From positions 1 to 64,000 of the forward strand of contig NZ_CALTZE010000001.1 of assembly GCF_943913695.1 (NCBI RefSeq): 64,000 nucleotides of DNA. Reading direction: 5' to 3'. The notes beneath the pieces are model-generated. The model searched no databases and was not told the DNA's origin. It saw only the letters and a list, made by a program, of their open reading frames with translations. The DNA is from an uncultured Marmoricola sp. Its GTDB lineage: Bacteria; Actinomycetota; Actinomycetes; Propionibacteriales; Nocardioidaceae. The translations under genes and the position numbers were made by a program. Positions 26,152 to 35,239 of this stretch are shown here, in pieces. Position 1 is the stretch's first letter; every line of letters begins with the position of its first letter.

Positions 26152-27552
26152 ATGTCCCACGACCAGAGCGTCGTGGTCGTCGGCGGCAGCATCGCCGGCC
26201 TGCTCGCCGCCGCTGCCGCCCACCCGCACGCGCGTCGCGTCGTCGTGCTCGACCGCGACCACTTCCCCGAGCGACCGGGGCCCCGCTCCGGGACGCCGCA
26301 CGCGGCCCACTCCCATGGGCTGCTCGCCTCCGGGCGGGAGTCGATGGAGGCCCTGCTGCCAGGGCTCACCGAGGAGCTGGTCTCGCTCGGGGCCGTCAGC
26401 GAGGGCGACATCGGCAGCGTCGGCCGGTGGTGGCTCGCCGGCGGCCTGCTGGCCGAGTGCGAGCTGGGGCGGAGCGGACTGGCGGTCTCGCGGCCGACCC
26501 TCGAGCACGTCGTACGCCGCCGCGTGCAGGCACTGCCCGGGGTCGAGCTGCGCCAGGGGGTCCACGTCGCCGGCCTGCTCGGCACCGCCGAGCAGGTGGA
26601 GGCCGTGCTGCTGAGGCGGCGCGACGGGGCCGCGGAGGCGGTATTGGAGGCCGACCTGGTGGTCGACGCGACCGGACGGGCCGCCCGGTCGTGCCGGTGG
26701 CTGCCCGAGCTCGGCGCTGCTGCGCCCGAGGAGGAGCACATCGAGGTGGGCGTGCGCTACGTCACCGTGCACGTCGCAGCGCGACCGGGTGACGTCGGCG
26801 GTCGCAGCGTGGTCGTCAGCGCGGCCACGCCCGAGGTGCCGTCGGGGGGCGTGGCGCTGCGGCAGGAGGACGGCACCTGGTCGGTCACCCTCTTCACCTA
26901 CGCCCACCGCGAGGTCCCGCTGGATCCCGACGGCCTGCGACAGCACGCCGCGGCGCTGGTCTCACCCGACCTCGCCGCGCTGCTGGCGGACCGCCCGCTC
27001 TTCGATGCCGTGCCCTACCGCTTCCCCGACTGCCGCTGGCGGCGCTTCGACCGGCTCCGGCTGCCGCTCGGCTACGCCGTGATCGGCGACGCGGTCTGCT
27101 CGCTGGACCCGACGCTCGGCCAGGGCATGAGCGTGGCGGCGCTCGAGGCCGTCGCCCTGCGCGAGGCCATCGCCCGCGGTCCGGAGGCGGTGCGCACCGA
27201 CTACCACGTCGGCTCGGAGGCGATCGTGGGCACCGCGTGGTCGCTGGTGCAGGCGGCGGTGTTGCCGATCCCGGGCGTGCTCGGCGAGACGGCGCGGACC
27301 CCGGCCGCGATCGCGCGCTACGTCGCGCGGCTGCAGCGCGTGGCCCGGCGCGACCCGGTCGTCGCCGCGGCGTTCCTCCGTGTCACCAACCTGTTGGCGC
27401 CGCCGCCCAGCCTGCTGGCGCCGTCGCTGGCCGCGCGGGTGCTGCGACCGAGGCGGCTCAGCAGCAGCGCCCCTAACAGCAGCGACCCTGAGCCCCCTGC
27501 TCGCGGTGGGCGTCGCGGTGGCGCTCGAACTCCCGCCGCGACATCGGCGTGA
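26152..27552 (+). CDS. FAD-dependent monooxygenase-like oxidoreductase
   Basis: The 466-residue protein has an N-terminal FAD fingerprint VVVVGGSIAGLLAAAAA and a second FAD motif GYAVIGDAVCSLDPTLGQGM, as in aromatic hydroxylases and geranylgeranyl-reductase-like enzymes (PHBH fold). AGGAGG precedes the ATG. Its last 27 codons run through the 3' end of the opposite ybdD gene, an 80-base convergent overlap, and give a Ser/Pro/Arg-rich tail unlike the rest of the protein. The substrate is unknown. Confidence 0.82.
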   Translation: MSHDQSVVVVGGSIAGLLAAAAAHPHARRVVVLDRDHFPERPGPRSGTPHAAHSHGLLASGRESMEALLPGLTEELVSLGAVSEGDIGSVGRWWLAGGLLAECELGRSGLAVSRPTLEHVVRRRVQALPGVELRQGVHVAGLLGTAEQVEAVLLRRRDGAAEAVLEADLVVDATGRAARSCRWLPELGAAAPEEEHIEVGVRYVTVHVAARPGDVGGRSVVVSAATPEVPSGGVALRQEDGTWSVTLFTYAHREVPLDPDGLRQHAAALVSPDLAALLADRPLFDAVPYRFPDCRWRRFDRLRLPLGYAVIGDAVCSLDPTLGQGMSVAALEAVALREAIARGPEAVRTDYHVGSEAIVGTAWSLVQAAVLPIPGVLGETARTPAAIARYVARLQRVARRDPVVAAAFLRVTNLLAPPPSLLAPSLAARVLRPRRLSSSAPNSSDPEPPARGGRRGGARTPAATSA

Positions 27553-27670
27553 CGCCGTCGCGCGCGCAGCGGGCCAGGTAGTCGTCCCACTTGGCCTCGC
27601 CGCTGATCTGGCGGGCATACCAGCGCACGCCGGCCAGGGCGCGACGTACGGGCTCGACCGCGACGTTCAC
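27473..27670 (-). CDS. ybdD: YbdD/YjiX family small protein
   Basis: The 65-residue protein starts at GTG 27670, overlapping the cstA stop as GTGA. The family motif WDDYLARCARDGVTPMSRREF is complete. In enterobacteria YbdD is encoded after CstA/BtsT and is needed for pyruvate transport activity. Its tail ends in GRCC and overlaps the opposite monooxygenase gene. Confidence 0.85.
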   Translation of the reverse strand: MNVAVEPVRRALAGVRWYARQISGEAKWDDYLARCARDGVTPMSRREFERHRDAHREQGAQGRCC

Positions 27671-29847
27671 GACCCCACCCTCTCGCGCTCCCACTCGGCG
27701 ACCGCGGCCTTCTCGTCCTTGGTGGCGAAGAAGTCGGCCGGCGCGACGATCTGCGACGGCGTGGCGGGGACCTCCTGGGTGGGCAGCGAGCCCGCACGGG
27801 CCGCCTTGACCCAGATCACGGCGGCGTTGGCCACGATCACGATCACCAGCAGCGCGAAGCTCGCCTGCAGGAAGCCGTTGACCGTGGAGTTGGTGACCAC
27901 GGTGCTCATCTGGTCGAGGTCGGTCGCCGGGGCGAGCACCTCGCCCGCGTCGCGTGCGGTGCGGTAGCGGTCGGCCTGCGAGAAGTAGCCGATGGCCGGG
28001 TTGTCGCTGAAGACCTTCTGGTAGCTCGCGGTCAGCGTCACCACGAGGTCCCAGACGAGCGGCACGGCCGGCACCCAGACGTACTTCCACCAGCCGTGCT
28101 TGCAGAAGAGCGTCACGCACAGGGTCAGCGCGATCGCGGCGAGCAGCTGGTTGGCGATGCCGAAGAGCGGGAAGAGCTGGTTGATGCCCCCGAGCGGGTC
28201 GGTGACGCCGACGTAGAGCATGTAGCCCCACGCGCCGACGGTGATCGCCGAGGCGCCCCAGGCGGCGGGCTTCCACGAGGTGTCGCCGAACTTGGTCCAC
28301 ACGTTGCCGATGGTGTCCTGCAGCATGAAGCGGCCCACGCGGGTGCCGGCGTCGACGGCGGTGAGGATGAACAGCGCCTCGAACATGATCGCGAAGTGAA
28401 ACCAGAACGCCGCGAGGTTGCCGCCGAAGGCGTCGTTGAAGATCTGGCTGATGCCGAAGGCGAGCGTCGGCGCACCGCCCGTGCGGGAGACCAGCTCCTC
28501 CTCGACGCTGGCCGCGGCCGCGGCGAGCTCGTCGGGGGTGATGGTGAAGCCGAGGGTGCCGACGAACTCCGAGGCCCCCTCCACCGTGCCGCCGGTCAGG
28601 CCGGCGGGGGAGTTCATCGCGAAGTAGAGGCCCTGGTCGATGACGCAGGCGGCGATCAGCGCGGAGATCGCGACGAACGACTCCATCAGCATGCCGCCGT
28701 AGCCGACCATCCGGACGTGGCCCTCCTTGGCCAGCATCTTCGGCGTCGTGCCCGAGGAGATCAGGGCATGGAAGCCCGAGAGCGCGCCGCACGCGATGGT
28801 GATGAACAGGAAGGGGAAGAGCTTGCCGGCGAAGACCGGGCCGGTGCCGTCGATGGCGAAGTCGCTGACGGCCGGCGCCTGCAGCACCGGCGCGGCCAGC
28901 ACGAGGCTGACCGCCAGCAGCGCGATCACACCCACCTTCATGAAGGTGGAGAGGTAGTCGCGCGGGGTCAGCAGCATCCAGACCGGCAGGATCGAGGCGA
29001 CGAAGCCGTAGACCACGAGCGCGAGGGTCAGGTGCTCCTTGGAGATCGTCAGCGCCTCGCCCCAGCCCCAGGACTCGACGTAGCCGCCGCCGACGATGGC
29101 GAGCAGCAGCAGTACGACGCCCACCGCGGTGACCTCCATGACCCGGCCGGGTCGCAGGAAGCGCAGGTAGAAGCCCATGAAGAGCGCGATCGGGATGGTC
29201 AGCGCGATCGAGAAGACGCCCCAGGGAGACTCGGCCAGGGCGTTGACCACGACCAGGGCGAGCACGGCGAGCAGGATGATCATGATCGCGTAGACCGCGA
29301 TCAGTGCGGCGATGCCGCCGACGGTGCCGATCTCCTCACGGATCATCTGGCCCAGGCTCTTGGCGTCGCGGCGCATCGAGAAGAACAGCACGATCATGTC
29401 CTGCACCGCGCCGGCGAAGATGACGCCGACGATGATCCAGATCGTGCCAGGCAGGTAGCCCATCTGCGCGGCGAGCACCGGGCCGACGAGCGGGCCGGCG
29501 CCGGCGATGGCCGCGAAGTGGTGGCCGTAGAGGACCCGCCGGTCGGTGACCTCGAAGTCGGTGCCGTTCTCCAGCCGCTCGGCCGGCGTCGCGCGCCGGT
29601 CGTCGAGCCGCAGCACCTTGCCCGCGATGAACTTGGAGTAGAAGCGGTAGGCGATCAGGTAGGACGCCAGCGCCGCGAAGAGGATCCACAGCGCCGAGAT
29701 CTCCTCGCCGCGGTGCAGCGCGAGGACCCCCCAGCAGACGGCGCCGACGAGCGCCACGGCTCCCCACACGGCCATCTGCACCGGAGACATCCGGGTGCGG
29801 CCCTCGGGGGCGGGCCCCGGCGGTAGGGTCGAGGTGTCCGTGGTCAT
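27667..29847 (-). CDS. cstA: CstA carbon-starvation protein, pyruvate transporter
   Basis: The 726-residue membrane protein has about 16-18 hydrophobic helices and the family motifs YRFYSKFIAGKVL, GHHFAAIAGAGPLVGPVLAAQ and GALSGFHALISSGTTPK. CstA and the related BtsT import pyruvate, and possibly peptides, using a cation gradient. The ATG at 29847 has GGAGG five bases upstream. It is coupled to ybdD. The upstream region is a repeat array (29906-30038). Confidence 0.93.
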   Translation of the reverse strand: MTTDTSTLPPGPAPEGRTRMSPVQMAVWGAVALVGAVCWGVLALHRGEEISALWILFAALASYLIAYRFYSKFIAGKVLRLDDRRATPAERLENGTDFEVTDRRVLYGHHFAAIAGAGPLVGPVLAAQMGYLPGTIWIIVGVIFAGAVQDMIVLFFSMRRDAKSLGQMIREEIGTVGGIAALIAVYAIMIILLAVLALVVVNALAESPWGVFSIALTIPIALFMGFYLRFLRPGRVMEVTAVGVVLLLLAIVGGGYVESWGWGEALTISKEHLTLALVVYGFVASILPVWMLLTPRDYLSTFMKVGVIALLAVSLVLAAPVLQAPAVSDFAIDGTGPVFAGKLFPFLFITIACGALSGFHALISSGTTPKMLAKEGHVRMVGYGGMLMESFVAISALIAACVIDQGLYFAMNSPAGLTGGTVEGASEFVGTLGFTITPDELAAAAASVEEELVSRTGGAPTLAFGISQIFNDAFGGNLAAFWFHFAIMFEALFILTAVDAGTRVGRFMLQDTIGNVWTKFGDTSWKPAAWGASAITVGAWGYMLYVGVTDPLGGINQLFPLFGIANQLLAAIALTLCVTLFCKHGWWKYVWVPAVPLVWDLVVTLTASYQKVFSDNPAIGYFSQADRYRTARDAGEVLAPATDLDQMSTVVTNSTVNGFLQASFALLVIVIVANAAVIWVKAARAGSLPTQEVPATPSQIVAPADFFATKDEKAAVAEWERERVGS

Positions 29848-29905
29848 GTGCGCCTCCCGTGTCCGAGCCTGGTGAGCGTCGTCACACTAAGGCATGCGGG
29901 CTCGG

Positions 29906-30038
29906 CGCCCTTCGAGGCTCGCTAGCGCTCGCACCTCAGGGAGCGTCGGGCTCGCTAGCGCTCGCACCTCAGGGAGCGTCTCCGTCCGCTCCCTGAGGAG
30001 CGCCCGCGAGGGACGAGCGGGGGCGTCACGAAGGGCGG
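29906..30038. repeat. Dispersed GC-rich repeat array
   Basis: A perfect 32-base unit containing GCTCGCTAGCGCTCGC and CCTCAGGGAGC occurs twice at 29916-29947 and 29949-29980, followed by the inverted form (CTCCCTGAGGAGCGCCCGCG) at 29989-30038. The end segments CGCCCTTCG and CGAAGGGCG are complementary, so the whole can fold into a large hairpin. It is the same family as the arrays at 51521-51774 and 52213-52328. It sits between an aminotransferase stop and the cstA upstream region. Confidence 0.8.
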
Positions 30039-30039
30039 G

Positions 30040-31431
30040 CTACAGGCGGTTCCAGGCCTCCGTGAGCACCGAGCGCAGCGTCGACTCGATGAAGTCGAAG
30101 TGCTCCTGCTCGATCACCAGCGGGGGAGCGAGCTGGATGACCGGGTCGCCGCGGTCGTCGGCGCGGCAGTAGAGCCCGGCCTCGAAGAGCGCCCCGGAGA
30201 GGAAGCCGCGCAGCAGCCGCTCGGACTCGTCGTCGTCGAAGGTCTCCTTGGTGGCCTTGTCCTTGACGAGCTCGATGCCGTAGAAGAAGCCGTCGCCGCG
30301 CACGTCGCCGACGATCGGCAGGTCCTGCAGCTTCTCGAGCGTCGCGCGGAAGTCGCCCTCGGTCGCCCGCACGTGCTCGTTGAGCTGCTCGCGCTCGAAG
30401 ATGTCGAGGTTGGCCATCGCGACCGCGGTGGAGACGGGGTGGCCGCCGAAGGTGTAGCCGTGGGCGAAGACGTTGTCGCCCTTGCCGAAGGGCTCGAAGA
30501 GCCGGTCGGTGGCGATCATCGCGCCGAGCGGGGAGTAGCCGGAGGTCAGGCCCTTGGCGCAGGTGATGATGTCGGGCTGGTAGCCGTAGCGCTCGGCGGC
30601 GAACATGTGCCCGAGCCGGCCGAAGGCGCAGATCACCTCGTCGGAGACCAGCAGCACGTCGTACTCGTCGCAGATCTCGCGGACCCGCTGGAAGTAGCCG
30701 GGCGGCGGCGGGAAGCAGCCGCCGGAGTTCTGCACCGGCTCGAGGAAGACCGCGGCCACGGTGTCGGGGCCCTCGAACTCGATCGCCTCGGCGATCCGGT
30801 TGGCCGCCCACTGGCCGAAGCGCTCGAGGTCGTCGGGAGCGCCGGTGTCGAAGTCGGTGCCGGCGCGGTAGAAGTTGGTGTTGGGCACCCGGAAGGTCGA
30901 GGGCACCAGCGGCTCGAAGGGCGCCTTCATGCCGGGCAGGCCCGTGATCGACAGCGCGCCCTGCGGCGTGCCGTGGTAGGCGATCGCGCGGCTGATGACC
31001 TTGTGCTTGGTGGGCTTGCCGGTCAGCTTGAAGTACTGCTTGGCCAGTTTCCACGCCGACTCCACGGCCTCGCCGCCGCCCGTGGTGAAGAAGACCTTGT
31101 TGAGGTCACCGGGGGCATAGTCGGCCAGCCGTGCGGCCAGGTCGATCGCGCTGGGGTGGGCGTAGGACCAGAGCGGGAAGAACGCCAGCTCGGCGGCCTG
31201 CTTGGCCGCGGCCTCGGCGAGCTCGGTGCGGCCGTGTCCCGCCTGCACCACGAACAGGCCGGCCAGGGCGTCGAGGTACTTGTTGCCGGCCTCGTCCCAG
31301 ATGTGGGCGCCGTCGCCGCGCACGATCGTCTGCACGGGGTGGCTGTCGTAGGTGGAGTGGCGGGTGAAGTGCATCCACAGGTGGTCCTTGGCCGCCTGCT
31401 GGCGGGCCGCGTCCGGCTGCTGCTGGGTCAT
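30040..31431 (-). CDS. Class III aminotransferase, putrescine/omega-amino-acid type
   Basis: The 463-residue PLP enzyme has the class-III motif LVSDEVICAFGRLGHMF and the PLP lysine in CAKGLTSGYSPLGA. The N-terminal HSTYDSHPVQTIVRGDGA matches the putrescine-pyruvate (SpuC) and omega-amino-acid-pyruvate aminotransferase group. It would convert putrescine to 4-aminobutanal. ATG 31431 is preferred over the frame reaching 31491. It is divergent from the aldehyde dehydrogenase gene, which takes its product. Substrate assignment is from family and context. Confidence 0.85.
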   Translation of the reverse strand: MTQQQPDAARQQAAKDHLWMHFTRHSTYDSHPVQTIVRGDGAHIWDEAGNKYLDALAGLFVVQAGHGRTELAEAAAKQAAELAFFPLWSYAHPSAIDLAARLADYAPGDLNKVFFTTGGGEAVESAWKLAKQYFKLTGKPTKHKVISRAIAYHGTPQGALSITGLPGMKAPFEPLVPSTFRVPNTNFYRAGTDFDTGAPDDLERFGQWAANRIAEAIEFEGPDTVAAVFLEPVQNSGGCFPPPPGYFQRVREICDEYDVLLVSDEVICAFGRLGHMFAAERYGYQPDIITCAKGLTSGYSPLGAMIATDRLFEPFGKGDNVFAHGYTFGGHPVSTAVAMANLDIFEREQLNEHVRATEGDFRATLEKLQDLPIVGDVRGDGFFYGIELVKDKATKETFDDDESERLLRGFLSGALFEAGLYCRADDRGDPVIQLAPPLVIEQEHFDFIESTLRSVLTEAWNRL

Positions 31432-31497
31432 GCCCGCCAGTCTGCCGTCCCGACCAGGGCCTGGCAAACGATCCGCACCCGATTTCGGCATGCCTCG

Positions 31498-31557
31498 ACC
31501 GAATCCATGGTGTGGCCCGCGCTCGACCTACCGAATCCGTTGTGGCCTCACTAGGGT
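31498..31557 (+). promoter_or_regulatory. Direct repeat and leaderless -10 upstream of aldehyde dehydrogenase
   Basis: ACCGAATCC occurs at 31498 and 31530, each followed by T-x-TGTGGCC with slight variation, three helical turns apart. A TAGGGT box at 31552-31557 lies seven bases from the ATG at 31565, so the transcript is probably leaderless. The repeats could bind a regulator such as the LysR or Lrp proteins. Both divergent genes could share it. Confidence 0.5.
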
Positions 31558-31564
31558 GACGCGC

Positions 31565-33004
31565 ATGGCCGACCAGCAGTTCCACAACGTCATCGGCGGG
31601 CAGAGCGTCCCCGCCGCCTCCGGTGAGACCTACGACGTGCTCGACCCGACCACCGGCGAGGTCTACGCCAGCGCGCCGATGTCGGGCGCCGAGGACCTCG
31701 ACCGGGCCTACGCCGCCGCGGAGGGCGCGTTCGAGACCTGGGGCCGGATGACCCCGCGTGACCGCTCGACCGCGCTGCTGCGGATCGCCGAGGCGATCGA
31801 GACCCACGTGGAGGAGATCAACGCCGTCGAGTGCCGCGACACCGGCAAGCCGCTCGGCGTCACGATGTCGGAGGAGATGCCCTACGCCTCCGACCACTTC
31901 CGCTTCTTCGCCGGCGCCTCCCGGCTCCTGGAGGGCCGCTCGGCGGGGGAGTACATGGACGACCACACCTCCTACGTACGCCGGGAGCCGATCGGCGTCG
32001 TCGGTCAGGTGACCCCGTGGAACTACCCGCTGATGATGATGATCTGGAAGGTCGCGCCCGCGCTGGCCGCCGGCAACACGGTCGTGCTCAAGCCGAGCGA
32101 CACGACGCCGGCCTCGACGACGTACTTCGCGGAGATGTGCCAGGAGTTCCTGCCGCCGGGCGTCTTCAACGTCGTCTGCGGGGACCGCGACACCGGGCGG
32201 GCGCTGGTCGAGCACCCGACCCCGCAGATGGTGGCCATCACCGGCTCGGTGCGCGCGGGCATGGAGGTGGCGCGGTCGGCGGCGTCGGACCTGAAGAAGG
32301 TGCACCTCGAGCTCGGCGGCAAGGCGCCGGTGGTCGTCTTCGACGACGCCGACGTCGAGCGCGCGGCACAGGGCATCGCCGAGGCGGGCTACTTCAACGC
32401 CGGCCAGGACTGCACGGCCGCGACCCGCGTGATCGCGCAGGCCGGCGTGCACGACGACTTCGTCGCCGCGCTCACCGAGGCCGCCCGCGCGACCCGCACC
32501 GGGCTGTCCGACGACGAGGGCGTGCTCTACGGCCCGCTCAACAACAGCAACCAGCTCGCCCACGTCAGCGGCATGGTCGAGCGGCTGCCCGACCACGCCC
32601 GGGTCGAGGCCGGTGGCCGACGCGAGGGGGAGCGTGGCTACTTCTACGCCCCCACCGTGCTGTCAGGTCTGCGGCAGGACGACGAGCAGATCCAGACCGA
32701 GATCTTCGGCCCCGTCATCACCGTGCAGCGCTTCGCCGACGAGGCCGAGGCGCTGCGCCTGGCCAACGGCGTGCAGTACGCCCTCGCCTCCAGCGTGTGG
32801 ACCAAGGACCACGGGACCGCGATGCGGATGTCGCGGCTGCTCGACTTCGGGTGCGTGTGGATCAACACCCACATCCCGTTCCTCTCCGAGATGCCCCACG
32901 GTGGCTTCAAGCACTCCGGCTACGGCAAGGACCTCTCGATGTACGGGCTGGAGGACTACACCCGCCTCAAGCACGTGATGCACTACGTCGGCACGGACGC
33001 GTGA
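31565..33004 (+). CDS. Gamma-aminobutyraldehyde-type dehydrogenase
   Basis: The 479-residue NAD(P)-dependent enzyme oxidises aminoaldehydes to amino acids. The catalytic glutamate is in LELGGKAPVVVF and the cysteine in GYFNAGQDCTAATR. It matches gamma-aminobutyraldehyde or aminobutyraldehyde/betaine aldehyde dehydrogenases. Substrate assignment rests on the context: it would turn 4-aminobutanal from the divergent aminotransferase into GABA. It begins a unit that continues with the saccharopine-dehydrogenase-like and agmatinase genes. Confidence 0.88.
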   Translation: MADQQFHNVIGGQSVPAASGETYDVLDPTTGEVYASAPMSGAEDLDRAYAAAEGAFETWGRMTPRDRSTALLRIAEAIETHVEEINAVECRDTGKPLGVTMSEEMPYASDHFRFFAGASRLLEGRSAGEYMDDHTSYVRREPIGVVGQVTPWNYPLMMMIWKVAPALAAGNTVVLKPSDTTPASTTYFAEMCQEFLPPGVFNVVCGDRDTGRALVEHPTPQMVAITGSVRAGMEVARSAASDLKKVHLELGGKAPVVVFDDADVERAAQGIAEAGYFNAGQDCTAATRVIAQAGVHDDFVAALTEAARATRTGLSDDEGVLYGPLNNSNQLAHVSGMVERLPDHARVEAGGRREGERGYFYAPTVLSGLRQDDEQIQTEIFGPVITVQRFADEAEALRLANGVQYALASSVWTKDHGTAMRMSRLLDFGCVWINTHIPFLSEMPHGGFKHSGYGKDLSMYGLEDYTRLKHVMHYVGTDA

Positions 33005-33013
33005 GGAGCGAGC

Positions 33014-34231
33014 ATGAGGATCCTGCTGGTCGGTGCCGGCGGTGTGGGCTCGGCCTTCACCGCGATCGCGGCGCGACGCGACTTCTTCGAGTGCTGCGTC
33101 GTCGCCGACCACGACCTCGCCCGTGCGGAGCGCGCCGTCGCGGCGCTCGGTGACGAGCGCTTCGTCGCCGCGCGCATCGACGCCTCCGACGCCGGCGCCG
33201 TCGAGGCGCTGGCGCGCGAGCACCGTGTCACGCACGTGATGAACGCCGTCGACCCGGTCTTCGACATGCCGGTCTTCGACGGCGCCTTCGCCGCCGGGGC
33301 CGACTACCTCGACATGGCGATGAGCCTGTCCCACCCGCACCCCGAGCGCCCCTACGAGGAGTGCGGGATCAAGCTCGGCGACGAGCAGTTCGCGGTGGCC
33401 GACCGGTGGGAGCGCGCCGGGCGGCTCGCGCTGGTCGGCATCGGCGTGGAGCCGGGGCTCTCCGACGTCTTCGCGCGCTACGCCGCCGACCACCTCTTCT
33501 CCGAGATCGACGAGCTCGGCACCCGCGACGGCGCCAACCTCGTGGTCACCGGTGACGACGGCGAGGAGGTCTTCGCGCCGTCGTTCTCCATGTGGACCAC
33601 GATCGAGGAGTGCCTCAACCCTCCGGTGATCTGGGAGGAGGGGCGCGGCTGGTTCACGACGCCGCCCTTCTCCGAGCCCGAGGTCTTCGACTTCCCCGAG
33701 GGCATCGGGCCGGTCGAGTGCGTCAACGTGGAGCACGAGGAGGTGCTGCTGATGCCGCGCTGGGTCGACGCCAGGCGGGTGACCTTCAAGTATGGCCTCG
33801 GCGAGGAGTTCATCACCGTCCTGAAGGTGCTGCACACGCTCGGCCTCGACCGCACGGAGAAGGTGTCGGTCAGAGGTGTCGAGGTCTCCCCGCGCGACGT
33901 CGTCGCGGCGGTGCTGCCCGACCCGGCCACGGTCGGGCCCCGGATGACCGGCAAGACCTGCGCCGGGCTGCACGTCACCGGCACGGGCACCGACGGCGAG
34001 CCGAGGTCGACGTACCTCTACCAGGTCGTCGACAACGAGTGGTCGATGCGCGAGTACGGCCACCAGTGCGTGGTCTGGCAGACGGCGGTCAACCCGGTGG
34101 TCGCCCTGGAGCTGCTCGCCCGTGGCGAGTGGGCCGGCACCGGGGTGCTGGGGCCCGAGGCCTTCGACCCGGTGCCCTTCCTCGACCTCCTCGGCGAGCA
34201 CGGTGCGCCGTGGGGCCAGCGGGAGCAGTGA
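33014..34231 (+). CDS. Saccharopine/carboxynorspermidine dehydrogenase-like enzyme
   Basis: The 405-residue protein has a Rossmann N-terminus (ILLVGAGGVGSAFTAIAARR) and the catalytic C-terminal domain of the saccharopine dehydrogenase superfamily, whose members also include carboxynorspermidine dehydrogenase. The motif VEPGLSDVFARYAADHLF is a family signature. GAGG with an ideal spacer precedes ATG 33014. It lies nine bases after the aldehyde dehydrogenase and directly before agmatinase. A role in an amino-acid adduct of a polyamine is possible, but none is known in a catabolic locus of this type. Confidence 0.8.
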   Translation: MRILLVGAGGVGSAFTAIAARRDFFECCVVADHDLARAERAVAALGDERFVAARIDASDAGAVEALAREHRVTHVMNAVDPVFDMPVFDGAFAAGADYLDMAMSLSHPHPERPYEECGIKLGDEQFAVADRWERAGRLALVGIGVEPGLSDVFARYAADHLFSEIDELGTRDGANLVVTGDDGEEVFAPSFSMWTTIEECLNPPVIWEEGRGWFTTPPFSEPEVFDFPEGIGPVECVNVEHEEVLLMPRWVDARRVTFKYGLGEEFITVLKVLHTLGLDRTEKVSVRGVEVSPRDVVAAVLPDPATVGPRMTGKTCAGLHVTGTGTDGEPRSTYLYQVVDNEWSMREYGHQCVVWQTAVNPVVALELLARGEWAGTGVLGPEAFDPVPFLDLLGEHGAPWGQREQ

Positions 34232-34235
34232 CCCG

Positions 34236-35237
34236 ATGACGAGGTACGGCGCGCAGTTCGGGCCCGACATCACCTTCCTGGGGGTGCCGGCCGTCGACCT
34301 CGACGACGCCGCGGCCCTCGCCACCGCCGACGTGGTCGTCGTGGGCGCGCCCTTCGACGGGGGCACCAGCCACCGTCCGGGCACCCGCTTCGGGCCACAG
34401 GCGATCCGCGCCACCGACTACCTGCCCCACGACGGCAGCCGGCCGCACCTCGCGCTGCGCGTCGACGCGCTGCGCGACCTCACCGTGCTCGACGCCGGAG
34501 ACGTCGAGATGTACTCCGGCGACGTGGAGACCTCGCTGGCCTCCCTGGAGCAGGCCGTGCACACTGTCGCCGCGGCCGGCGCGGTGCCGCTCGTGCTCGG
34601 CGGCGACCACACGGTGGCGCTGCCCGACGCGACGGGCGTGGCGCGGCACCACGGCTTCGGCCGGGTCTCGATGATCCACTTCGACGCGCACGCCGACACC
34701 GGCGACATCGAGTTCGGCTCGCTCTACGGCCACGGGCAGCCGATGCGTCGGCTGATCGAGTCCGGCGCGCTGCGCGGCGACCGCTTCCTCCAGGTGGGCC
34801 TGCGCGGCTACTGGCCGGGTCCGGAGACGCTGGCCTGGATGGCCGAGCAGCAGATGCGGTCCTTCGAGATGACCGAGATCGGCGCCCGCGGGCTGGAGGC
34901 CTGCCTCGACGAGGCCTTCGAGATCGCGCTCGACGACTGCGACGCCGTCTTCCTCTCCGTCGACATCGACGTGTGCGACCCCGGGCACGCGCCCGGGACG
35001 GGCACTCCCGAGCCCGGCGGCCTCTCGGCGCGCCAGCTGCTCGACGCCGTACGCCGCATCTGCCGCGAGCTGCCCGTCGCGGGCATCGACGTGGTCGAGG
35101 TCAGCCCGCCCTACGACCACGCCGACATCACGGCGGCGCTGGCCAACCGGGTGTGCCTCGAGGCGCTCTCAGGCCTCGCGGCGCGCCGGCACGGGATCGC
35201 GCACGACCCGGCCGGCCCGCTGCTCGAGGGGCGCTGA
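34236..35237 (+). CDS. speB: Agmatinase (ureohydrolase family)
   Basis: The 333-residue hydrolase would cleave agmatine into putrescine and urea. Mn-binding motifs are present: GGDHTV, HFDAHADTGD and SVDIDVCDPGHAPGTGTPEP. The sequence GAPFDGGTSHRPGTRFGPQA at residue 40 is typical of agmatinase and guanidino-hydrolases; guanidinobutyrase is an alternative. It starts five bases after the saccharopine-dehydrogenase-like gene. Confidence 0.88.
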   Translation: MTRYGAQFGPDITFLGVPAVDLDDAAALATADVVVVGAPFDGGTSHRPGTRFGPQAIRATDYLPHDGSRPHLALRVDALRDLTVLDAGDVEMYSGDVETSLASLEQAVHTVAAAGAVPLVLGGDHTVALPDATGVARHHGFGRVSMIHFDAHADTGDIEFGSLYGHGQPMRRLIESGALRGDRFLQVGLRGYWPGPETLAWMAEQQMRSFEMTEIGARGLEACLDEAFEIALDDCDAVFLSVDIDVCDPGHAPGTGTPEPGGLSARQLLDAVRRICRELPVAGIDVVEVSPPYDHADITAALANRVCLEALSGLAARRHGIAHDPAGPLLEGR

Positions 35238-35239
35238 AC

